From Emcibacter sp. (GTDB lineage Bacteria; Pseudomonadota; Alphaproteobacteria; Sphingomonadales; Emcibacteraceae), in contig JAGLJX010000113.1 in NCBI GenBank assembly GCA_023142175.1, positions 1-13,147 on the forward strand: a stretch of DNA of 13,147 nucleotides, read 5' to 3'. A program made the position numbers and the translations under genes. This document shows, piece by piece, positions 1-6,095 of this stretch; position 1 is the first letter of the stretch; the number at the start of each line of letters is the position of its first letter. The notes below the pieces were generated by a model. That model worked only from the letters and a program-made list of their open reading frames with translations. It did not search any database and was not told the DNA's origin.

Positions 1-744
1 GTAGCCATAAAGCAGGTCTTCATAGGTTTCAATGGCACCAATCACCAGTTCCACCGGATTGGTTTTCATATCCATCCACGCAAAATCGCTGGGCTGATAA
101 TCATCAGAGGTGAGCGCTTCGGCTCTTAAAGTAAGATAAGCTTTGAATTCTTCATTATCTGCAAAAACAGCGGCTTGCCGTAACAGATCTGCGGCCTTGG
201 CCAATTCTTCGCTATAAAGTTTATGATAAGGCACAATGGTTAGCTGTCCGGCATCATCGCGGCGCAAAACTGAATAAAGGCCTATCTTTTCCGGATTTTC
301 AAAGGCTTCGAACTCCTCCTTGGTAATATCTGCCGGATAAAGGTTCGCGCCCAAGGGCTTTTCAGGTACCCCACTCAGGAAAGGCTTGTCACCATCCAGA
401 CGGTCCCACGGGCCATAATTCTTCTGAACAAAGCCCAAGGCCTCTTCATCTGAGATAGAGGACAGTAGCTTGTCTTTATCGCCGTAGGCCTGTTGCCAAT
501 AGAGGTCATCCATAATAACCGATGCGTCAATCAACAGGCTGACCATCTGCTTTTGATTGTCGCTAAGGTGACTTATATCCGTGGTCAGGGTGTAATCGGT
601 ATAGATTGAGGCGCGTTTCTGAGCGGCTTCAGAGGCCCATATTGAGGGCTTTGCTGTTTCCTGCGCCGGCTTATCGCAACCGGACAAAGTAATCAGTGCC
701 GTGGTTGATACGGCGGCTAAAAATAATTTTATTGAATGTTTCAT
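1..744 (-). CDS. Putative M49-family (dipeptidyl-peptidase III-like) lipoprotein, N-terminal part
   Basis: An open frame starts at ATG 744 and stays open to the left edge, giving 248 visible residues with the C-terminus missing. The start is supported by an AGGGA Shine-Dalgarno sequence about 6 nt upstream. The N-terminus is a lipoprotein signal: basic MKHSIK, a hydrophobic stretch, then a lipobox LSGC with the lipidated Cys at residue 23. The residue after Cys is Asp, which in E. coli favours retention in the inner membrane. The mature part resembles the N-terminal half of bacterial Zn-dependent peptidase M49 (DPP III-like) proteins, for example the region around NPVELVIGAIETYEDLLYGY. These release dipeptides from peptide N-termini. 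The zinc-binding HExxGH-type motif would lie beyond the edge, so catalysis cannot be confirmed. It follows moaE by 20 nt and is probably co-transcribed with it, although a link to molybdopterin is not expected. Family assignment is from memory of similar sequences. Confidence 0.7.
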   Translation of the reverse strand, partial: MKHSIKLFLAAVSTTALITLSGCDKPAQETAKPSIWASEAAQKRASIYTDYTLTTDISHLSDNQKQMVSLLIDASVIMDDLYWQQAYGDKDKLLSSISDEEALGFVQKNYGPWDRLDGDKPFLSGVPEKPLGANLYPADITKEEFEAFENPEKIGLYSVLRRDDAGQLTIVPYHKLYSEELAKAADLLRQAAVFADNEEFKAYLTLRAEALTSDDYQPSDFAWMDMKTNPVELVIGAIETYEDLLYGY

Positions 745-764
745 TATTATCCCTTTTTGGTTTG

Positions 765-1217
765 TTATATTTTCCAGCGGTCTTTGCGCTGGTCATCCTC
801 TGTTTTGGCCTCTACCCAATGTGTCCCTTCGGCTGTTTGTTCTTTTTTCCAGAAGGGGGCATCTGTTTTCAGCCAGTCCATAATAAATTCTGCGGCCTCG
901 AATGCGGCTTCCCGGTGAGCCGACAGGGTAATGACCAGGACAATCTGATTGCCGGGGTCTAGGGGGCCGTAACGGTGAATGACGGTTCCACCCTGCAAAG
1001 GCCAGCGTTCGCTTGCCGTTTTACAGATAGCTTCGAGCTGTTTTTCCGCCATGCCGGGAAAATGCTCCAAAGTCATTTGCCGGATTTTATTGTCGCCATG
1101 AAAATCACGAACCAGTCCGGTGAAGGTGACAATCGCACCAATATCCGTGCGCCCGCCGCAGAGTTCATTTATTTCTGCGGCAATGTCAAAATCTTGATCC
1201 TGAACCAGAACTTTCAT
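765..1217 (-). CDS. moaE: Molybdopterin synthase catalytic (large) subunit MoaE
   Basis: A 150-residue protein of normal MoaE length. MoaE with MoaD converts precursor Z (cyclic pyranopterin monophosphate) to molybdopterin in the cytoplasm by inserting two sulfurs carried on the MoaD C-terminal thiocarboxylate. Visible signatures are GAIVTFTGLVRD near residues 27-38, HRYG at 81-84, the AHRE segment at 100-103, and KTDAPFWKKE at 117-126. Lys117 and Lys124 match the active-site lysines known in E. coli MoaE (Lys119 and Lys126). The C-terminal W-containing tail is also typical. The start ATG lies 8 bp after the moaD stop, with GGAGG overlapping the end of moaD, so the two subunits are probably translated in a coupled way. 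No anomalies were seen. Confidence 0.97.
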   Translation of the reverse strand: MKVLVQDQDFDIAAEINELCGGRTDIGAIVTFTGLVRDFHGDNKIRQMTLEHFPGMAEKQLEAICKTASERWPLQGGTVIHRYGPLDPGNQIVLVITLSAHREAAFEAAEFIMDWLKTDAPFWKKEQTAEGTHWVEAKTEDDQRKDRWKI

Positions 1218-1225
1218 GTTTTAGG

Positions 1226-1477
1226 TTATCCTCCGGTCATAGGGGGGAAAAAGGCCACTTCATCGCCGTCTTGCACAGGATGGTCAAAATTCACATAGGT
1301 CTGATTAACAGCAACCCGGATGGCGGCATCATTTTTAAAGGCAGTTTGGTAATTTTCACCCCGTTCACATAAATATTCGATCAGACCATTCACGATGGAA
1401 ATATTTTCCGGTAAATTGACTGTTTCAGATGAATGACCGATATCTTCCCGAATCCGTGCAAAATAAAATATCTCCAT
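1226..1477 (-). CDS. moaD: Molybdopterin synthase sulfur carrier subunit MoaD
   Basis: A ubiquitin-fold (beta-grasp) sulfur carrier of 83 residues. It begins MEIFYFARIREDIG, matching the usual start of MoaD, and ends FFPPMTGG. The C-terminal Gly-Gly is the part adenylated by MoeB and converted to a thiocarboxylate, which MoaE then uses. The frame also has a GTG at 1486 that would add three residues and overlap the pgsA stop. I prefer ATG 1477 because a GGAG Shine-Dalgarno sequence (1486-1489) sits 8 nt before it and the resulting N-terminus aligns with the family. With this start it begins 5 nt after the pgsA stop, and it is followed after 8 bp by moaE. Confidence 0.93.
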   Translation of the reverse strand: MEIFYFARIREDIGHSSETVNLPENISIVNGLIEYLCERGENYQTAFKNDAAIRVAVNQTYVNFDHPVQDGDEVAFFPPMTGG

Positions 1478-1482
1478 GATTA

Positions 1483-2034
1483 TCACTCCATCATATGACG
1501 TAGACCGGCTTTCAGGTAATCATAGCCAGTATATAGGGTAAGAAGGGCCGCAACCCACAAACAGACCGTGCCGATCAAAACAGCATCAATGACATCCGGA
1601 GAAGCATCACCAATCAGTAAAAACCCAAGAGCAACGATCTGGAGAGTTGTTTTCCATTTGGCAAGGAGAGATACCGGGACGCTAACCTTTAATTCCGCCA
1701 GAAATTCCCGCAGGCCCGAAACCACAAATTCACGACACAGAATAACCACAGCCGCGATAACGGCCAGTCCGTCTATCCTGTGAAAAGCCACCATCATAAG
1801 CAAGGCGGCGGCAATGAGAAGTTTATCGGCAATGGGGTCCATAAATTTACCCAAAGCGGACATCATGTTATATTTTCGTGCGATATAACCATCGAAAAAG
1901 TCAGTAATACCGGCAATGCTGAAGATGGCAAAGCCTATCCAGTTTGACTTGTCGCCCTCAAGATAGAATGATCCAACGATCAGGGGGATCATCAGGATGC
2001 GGGAGAAGGTCAATAAATTAGCAAAATTGTACAT
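1483..2034 (-). CDS. pgsA: CDP-diacylglycerol--glycerol-3-phosphate 3-phosphatidyltransferase PgsA
   Basis: A 183-residue integral membrane enzyme that makes phosphatidylglycerol phosphate from CDP-diacylglycerol and glycerol-3-phosphate, the committed step to phosphatidylglycerol and cardiolipin. The complete CDP-alcohol phosphotransferase signature D-G-x2-A-R-x8-G-x3-D-x3-D is present: D48 G49, A52 R53, G62, D66, D70, preceded by D45. The start MYNFANLLTFSRI is the typical PgsA beginning, which supports ATG 2034 even though the Shine-Dalgarno sequence is weak. Several hydrophobic helices follow, roughly at residues 8-25, 32-50, 72-100, 130-143 and 150-170. The gene is 72 bp downstream of uvrC and directly upstream of moaD. 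The uvrC-pgsA-moaD-moaE order is one I know from alphaproteobacteria. Confidence 0.96.
   Translation of the reverse strand: MYNFANLLTFSRILMIPLIVGSFYLEGDKSNWIGFAIFSIAGITDFFDGYIARKYNMMSALGKFMDPIADKLLIAAALLMMVAFHRIDGLAVIAAVVILCREFVVSGLREFLAELKVSVPVSLLAKWKTTLQIVALGFLLIGDASPDVIDAVLIGTVCLWVAALLTLYTGYDYLKAGLRHMME
1486..1489 (-). promoter_or_regulatory. Ribosome binding site that decides the moaD start
   Basis: On the minus strand GGAG overlaps the last codons of pgsA and lies 8 nt before the moaD ATG at 1477. The alternative GTG at 1486 has no comparable site, so the ATG is the better start. The arrangement implies that ribosomes finishing pgsA feed moaD. Confidence 0.6.
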
Positions 2035-2106
2035 TTTTTGGAACTTACAATAGCAGGAAATTTTTCTAGAAACTGTTATAGGCCATCAAGTCTGTCATGC
2101 CAATAG

Positions 2107-3966
2107 TTATTCATTCTCGTGAAAATAATCATAGATATTTTTTGCCAGAACCCGACTGATACCACTTACTGCTTCAAGATCAGATAGGGCTGCGCCTTCC
2201 ACCGCCTTGGCGGAACCAAAATGCAACAGCAGGGCCTTTTTGCGGGACGGGCCAATACCGGGCAGATCATCCAATATGGATTTATGCATATTCTTGGCTC
2301 TTCTCTGCCGATGGCTGCTTATGGCAAAATGATGCGCTTCATCCCGTAGTCTTTGCAGGAAATAAAGGGCCGGGTCGTTGATGGGCATCTTGAAGGGTGC
2401 CTGTTCGGGTAGATAGAAATCTTCCCGCCCCGCATTGCGGTCCGGCCCTTTGGCAATGGCGACAAGCGGAATATCCTCAAGCCCAAGATCACCCATGACC
2501 TGTTGCGCGGCGGATAGTTGCCCTTTGCCACCGTCTATGATCAGAAGGTCCGGCCAGGTCGGGCTTGATCTGTCCGGATCTTCTTTTAATTGCCGCTTGA
2601 ACCGCCGGGTCATAACCTCCCGCATCATGCCATAATCATCGCCGGGCGTTATGTCTGTGGATTTGATGTTGAATTTCCGATAGCTGCCTTTGTCAAAGCC
2701 CTCTGGCCCGGAAACCACCATGGCGCCAAGGGCATTGGTTCCTGAAATATGGCTGTTATCATAAATTTCAATACGGTCTGGCGTGCTATCCAGATTAAAT
2801 TTTTCTGCGACCGCTTCTAATAATTTCTTCTGGGATGATTTTTCTGCTAGGCGTCTTTCCAACGCTTCTTTGGCATTTTTTTCGACCATGCGGATCAAAT
2901 CCAGCTTATCACCACGTTTAGGAATAGCGATGTCAACTTTATGCTTTGCCTTAATACTCAGGGCTTCCTGTAGCAAAGCTCTTTGAGAAAGGTCTCCATT
3001 GACCAATATAAGGCGGGGCGGGGGCTTATTGTCATAGAATTGTGATATAAATGCCGGCAATATGTCATCCATCTTCTGGTCTTTGTGATGGCGGGGAAAA
3101 TAAGCCTTATTTCCCCAATTCTGTCCTGCCCGAAAGAAAAACACCTGAATACAGCTTTGACCGCCTTGCTGATAACCGGCGATAATATCGGCCTCCTCAA
3201 CATGTCCCTGACCAGTATCCTGTCGGGACTGCACAGTGGCCAGCGCCTTGAGCCGGTCCCGGTAAAGTGCGGCCATCTCATAGGCGGTATCCTCACTGGC
3301 CTTTTCCATCTTGAGGGTCAGGTTTTGTTTAATGGCCTGACTTTTCCCGCTAAGGAAATCATGGGCCGACTGTACCAGCTTTTTATATTCAGTAAGGGAG
3401 ATCTTTTCCACACACGGTCCGGCACAGCGGTTGATTTGATAAAGCAGGCAGGGACGGGTGCGGGCATTATAGACACTGTCTGAACAGGTTCTGAGTAGAA
3501 AGGCCTTCTGTAAAATATGAAGACTGTGATTAACGGCCCTTACTGAAGCGAAGGGGCCAAAATAATACCCTTCACGATTTTTGGCGCCACGATGCTTTTT
3601 AACCTGTGGGGCAGGGTGGGTGGTATCTATCAGAATATAGGGAAAGGATTTGTCATCACGTAGCAGAATATTATAGAGCGGTTTTAGACGCTTGATCATA
3701 TTGGCTTCTAGGAGCAGCGCCTCCACCTCTGTATGGGTAGTCACAAATTCCATTGAGCGAGTTTCCGTGACCATTCGCGCTATTCGGTAGGGTTGACTGG
3801 TGATATTCGTATAGTTGGAAACTCTGCTTTTCAGGCTTTTGGCTTTGCCCACATAAAGCACTTTGTCGTTTGCATCCATCATGCGATAAACCCCCGGTTT
3901 ACTGGGTAAATTTATCACATATTTTTTTATGATCTTTACGCCTTCAGTCACGTTTATTCCAGTCAT
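2107..3966 (-). CDS. uvrC: Excinuclease ABC subunit C (UvrC)
   Basis: A nucleotide excision repair nuclease that joins the UvrB-DNA complex and cuts 3' and then 5' of the lesion. Numbered from ATG 3966 it has 619 residues, close to the usual 600-620. Domains in order: GIY-YIG nuclease (GVY 25-27, YVG 38-40, Glu87, Asn99) for the 3' cut; four cysteines at 161, 173, 181 and 185, in the pattern reported to bind a [4Fe-4S] cluster in E. coli UvrC; the UVR motif that contacts UvrB (about 215-250); the RNase H-like domain for the 5' cut (D403 in YDNSHISG, D478 in IIDGGKGQ, His in DEAHHFAI near 545); and a C-terminal tandem helix-hairpin-helix (about 565-617). A TTG at 4011 in the same frame would add 15 residues but has no ribosome site. 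ATG 3966 has a weak GGA and fits the family start better. Confidence 0.97.
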   Translation of the reverse strand: MTGINVTEGVKIIKKYVINLPSKPGVYRMMDANDKVLYVGKAKSLKSRVSNYTNITSQPYRIARMVTETRSMEFVTTHTEVEALLLEANMIKRLKPLYNILLRDDKSFPYILIDTTHPAPQVKKHRGAKNREGYYFGPFASVRAVNHSLHILQKAFLLRTCSDSVYNARTRPCLLYQINRCAGPCVEKISLTEYKKLVQSAHDFLSGKSQAIKQNLTLKMEKASEDTAYEMAALYRDRLKALATVQSRQDTGQGHVEEADIIAGYQQGGQSCIQVFFFRAGQNWGNKAYFPRHHKDQKMDDILPAFISQFYDNKPPPRLILVNGDLSQRALLQEALSIKAKHKVDIAIPKRGDKLDLIRMVEKNAKEALERRLAEKSSQKKLLEAVAEKFNLDSTPDRIEIYDNSHISGTNALGAMVVSGPEGFDKGSYRKFNIKSTDITPGDDYGMMREVMTRRFKRQLKEDPDRSSPTWPDLLIIDGGKGQLSAAQQVMGDLGLEDIPLVAIAKGPDRNAGREDFYLPEQAPFKMPINDPALYFLQRLRDEAHHFAISSHRQRRAKNMHKSILDDLPGIGPSRKKALLLHFGSAKAVEGAALSDLEAVSGISRVLAKNIYDYFHENE

Positions 3967-4453
3967 AAATCCAGCAGAATCAGCATGGAGAAAAAATAAC
4001 AGATTTTTCAACGATAAATACTAAAAAAAATTAAATTCAGGATTTTTCCAATGCCATAATTTAAATGCCAATGGGGATAATAAAAAGTTAAAGTCGTTAG
4101 AAATCAACGGCTAAAGCAGATGCATTGGTTTCGAAAAAAAACTATCCACGAATCCTGTGGATAAGTCAGTGAATAACTTTTGTGTCTCTTATGTTTAAGG
4201 GCAGGAACATTGGGGTTTTAGCTTTTTGCCTAAAAAATAGGCATATTCTATAATGCATTGAAATATATAGATAATTATAAAGTCAAGTTGGTTATAAGAA
4301 GAAAACTATTTGTAAGTCCGGTTGTTTCGCAAGTGAAATTAATTAATTAAGTTCTTGTGTGTACAAGTAAGCGCTGAGAATCAGCTAAACATTGATAATT
4401 CAAGGTTTTTTTCTAGAGGAAAGAGATATTTAAATATAAGAATAAAATAACAT
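3967..4453. other. AT-rich intergenic region between folB and uvrC
   Basis: No convincing coding frame is present over about 490 bp, and the sequence is clearly more AT-rich than the flanking genes. It contains four DnaA-box-like 9-mers (listed separately), a 7-bp direct repeat AATGCCA at 4050-4056 and 4064-4070, a small hairpin TGCCTA/TAGGCA at 4227-4243, a run of TTAATTAATTAA-type sequence near 4340-4350, and CTTGT-GTGT-ACAAG at 4354-4367. GAATC sites (the GANTC target of the alphaproteobacterial methylase CcrM) occur at 4150-4154 and 4378-4382. The uvrC promoter should lie here, but I could not pick one with confidence. No tRNA or known small RNA was recognised. Confidence 0.6.
4072..4176. 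promoter_or_regulatory. Cluster of DnaA-box-like 9-mers
   Basis: A perfect DnaA box is present: TGTGGATAA at 4156-4164, reading TTATCCACA on the minus strand. Close matches flank it: AGTGAATAA at 4168-4176 (TTATTCACT, one mismatch), CTATCCACG at 4142-4150 on the plus strand (two mismatches), and TGGGGATAA at 4072-4080 (TTATCCCCA, one mismatch). Three of them fall within 35 bp, with a GAATC (CcrM-type) site between two of them, and AT-rich DNA on both sides. This could be a DnaA-controlled promoter for uvrC, a DnaA-titrating site or part of a replication origin. The matches are seen; the function is inferred. Confidence 0.4.
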
Positions 4454-4858
4454 TCATTTACGGTGTCGTTCTATCTCAATGCCAACACTAGTCGTATTTT
4501 TGATAGCCTCAAGTTTTTCGACACAAACCCGTACGCACGAAATTCTAGCGTCTTGAAGGCTCATTTCTGCGATGTTTTCTGCTAGTGTTTCCACAAGATG
4601 CACATGGCCGGATTTGACGATGGTTTCTATCGCGCTGGCAATTTTTTCATAGCAAACCACATTATCAATATTATCATCAAGACTATGGGATTTTTCAATA
4701 ACCGACAGGTCCACATTAACCCGTATTTTCTGGGCGCTACTTTTCTCATGATCATAAACCCCGATATAGCTGTCCAGCACCAGATCACGAATAAAAACGT
4801 GACGCACAGAGCGTGATGCATCGGCATATCTCATAGGGGTTAGGTTGCTAGCTTTCAT
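4454..4858 (-). CDS. folB: Dihydroneopterin aldolase FolB
   Basis: A 134-residue cytoplasmic enzyme of folate synthesis that cleaves 7,8-dihydroneopterin to 6-hydroxymethyl-7,8-dihydropterin and glycolaldehyde. Family positions visible are GVYDHE with Glu38, VCYEKIASAIE with Tyr70, LVETLAENIA with Glu90, and VCVEKLEA with Lys115. By position these correspond to the catalytic and binding Glu22, Tyr54, Glu74 and Lys100 of the S. aureus enzyme. The N-terminus is about 15-20 residues longer than the shortest homologues. ATG 4858 has GGAT-type sequence upstream, while the internal ATG at 4834 has no ribosome site. The closely related FolX epimerase is the main alternative. The gene lies 62 bp after the exchanger gene on the same strand and may be co-transcribed with it. 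Confidence 0.88.
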   Translation of the reverse strand: MKASNLTPMRYADASRSVRHVFIRDLVLDSYIGVYDHEKSSAQKIRVNVDLSVIEKSHSLDDNIDNVVCYEKIASAIETIVKSGHVHLVETLAENIAEMSLQDARISCVRVCVEKLEAIKNTTSVGIEIERHRK

Positions 4859-4920
4859 AATGCTTATCCGTATCCTTTGTGGTTTGTACCTTAGTTAGTA
4901 TGAAAGGGTCGCTTTGGCAA

Positions 4921-5901
4921 TCAAATAAGATTCGATTGTGAGACGAGGAAAAAGATATAGAGGATATAAAGCAGGGAAAAGATAACCCCAAGCGGGCGAT
5001 TAATTTTTATTTTGCCCATAGCAATAGGGATCAATATCAATGATGTCGCAATCATAATTAGGAAATCCACGCGGAAAAATTGTTCTGGAATTGCAATAGG
5101 TGCCACTATTGACGTGATGCCCATTATCGCAAGTATATTAAACAGGTTGCTGCCAATAATATTACCCATGGCAACATCACCGTGCTTATTTCGCGCAGCC
5201 ATAAGGGACGTTACCAGTTCCGGCAGTGATGTGCCGATAGCAATAATGGTCAGTCCTATCATGGCTTCTGATACTCCAACGGTACGGGCAATGATAACCG
5301 CTCCATCCACCAGAATATGTGCGCCAAATGCGAGACCCGCCAACCCAAGAACCGTGGTAACCACCGCATGAGACATGGGAATTTTAATATCTGAATGAAC
5401 GTCCACATCTTCCAATACCCGTTCGGCAAAATCAATATCATGCTTCAGAATCCTGATATTGCTGGTGGCACGCTTTACAGCGAAAAACAGGAATAGGGCA
5501 AGTAAAGTTATCATGACCATGCCTTGCCAGATATGGAGCGGGCCGAAGTAAGCCAACACAACAAACAGAATCGTGGCCAGCAACATATACAGAAGGCTAT
5601 GCCATATTTCTTTGTCTTTACAAATGAAGGGATAAAAAAGCGCGGGAATACCAAGAACGAGAAGTACATTGGCAATATTGCTGCCGACGATATTACCTAG
5701 CGCTATTTCAGCCGCTCCCGAAAGGGCAGCATCAATCCCAACCACCAACTCCGGGGCAGAGGTGCCGAAAGATACCACCGTAATACCAATGACCAATTTA
5801 CTGATATGAAAACGTTCCGCAATGGCGACGGAGCCATCAACCAGCTTGTCTCCGGCAATGACCAGAAGTATAAGTCCACCTATTACAGAAAAATATTCCA
5901 C
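4921..5901 (-). CDS. Calcium/sodium antiporter (CaCA family, YrbG-like)
   Basis: A 326-residue inner-membrane cation exchanger with about 10 hydrophobic helices. The two inverted alpha repeats that define the CaCA superfamily are clear: GTSAPELVVG at 46-55 with GNIVGSNIANVLL at 69-81, and GTSLPELVTS at 223-232 with GNIIGSNLFNIL at 246-257. Glu51 and Glu228 are the expected ion-coordinating acids. A hydrophilic, acidic loop near residues 145-175 separates the halves. Length and motifs match the bacterial YrbG-type K+-dependent or -independent Na+/Ca2+ exchangers; the actual ion specificity cannot be read from the sequence. Translation starts at GTG 5901 with only a weak GAGA upstream. The resulting N-terminus begins directly with the first membrane helix, as in homologues. 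It is divergent from prsK. Confidence 0.93.
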   Translation of the reverse strand: MEYFSVIGGLILLVIAGDKLVDGSVAIAERFHISKLVIGITVVSFGTSAPELVVGIDAALSGAAEIALGNIVGSNIANVLLVLGIPALFYPFICKDKEIWHSLLYMLLATILFVVLAYFGPLHIWQGMVMITLLALFLFFAVKRATSNIRILKHDIDFAERVLEDVDVHSDIKIPMSHAVVTTVLGLAGLAFGAHILVDGAVIIARTVGVSEAMIGLTIIAIGTSLPELVTSLMAARNKHGDVAMGNIIGSNLFNILAIMGITSIVAPIAIPEQFFRVDFLIMIATSLILIPIAMGKIKINRPLGVIFSLLYILYIFFLVSQSNLI

Positions 5902-6095
5902 GACTAATCTCGTTATTATGGATAGTGCTTTTTCAAGGATTAATGTAGCTCTTTATCCTTCTTTTACAAGCCTGTTTAATGTAAATATGACAACAATTTG
6001 AAAATTAACACTATTCTTTATGGTATGATTTTCTTATACTCCCCAAAACTATGCGTGCCATAATATGGCTGGGTGGCGTGAGGTAAAATAATCAT
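5902..6095. other. Divergent intergenic region between the exchanger and prsK
   Basis: This 194-bp AT-rich region must hold the promoters of both divergent transcription units. Toward prsK there are TATGAT-like and TATTCT-like -10 sequences near 6010-6030 with poor partner hexamers, so I do not fix a promoter. A GAGG Shine-Dalgarno sequence about 12 nt before ATG 6096 serves prsK. I see no sigma-54 (-24/-12) element that would point to autoregulation by PrsR. Confidence 0.45.

Noticed and set aside
1478..1486. GTG 1486 as the moaD start
   Set aside because: ATG 1477 has a well-placed GGAG and gives the family-typical N-terminus.
2435..3483. Several open frames of 60-130 codons on the plus strand opposite uvrC
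   Set aside because: They are shadows of the uvrC coding sequence with no recognisable products.
3967..4011. TTG start at 4011 adding 15 residues to UvrC
   Set aside because: There is no ribosome site before the TTG, and the extra residues have no counterpart in the UvrC family; ATG 3966 gives a normal length.
4227..4243. TGCCTA/TAGGCA hairpin as a terminator of folB
   Set aside because: It lies over 200 bp past the folB stop and has no T-run on the minus strand side.
4021..4453. tRNA or known small RNA in the folB-uvrC gap
   Set aside because: No cloverleaf, T-loop consensus or known RNA motif could be found by eye.
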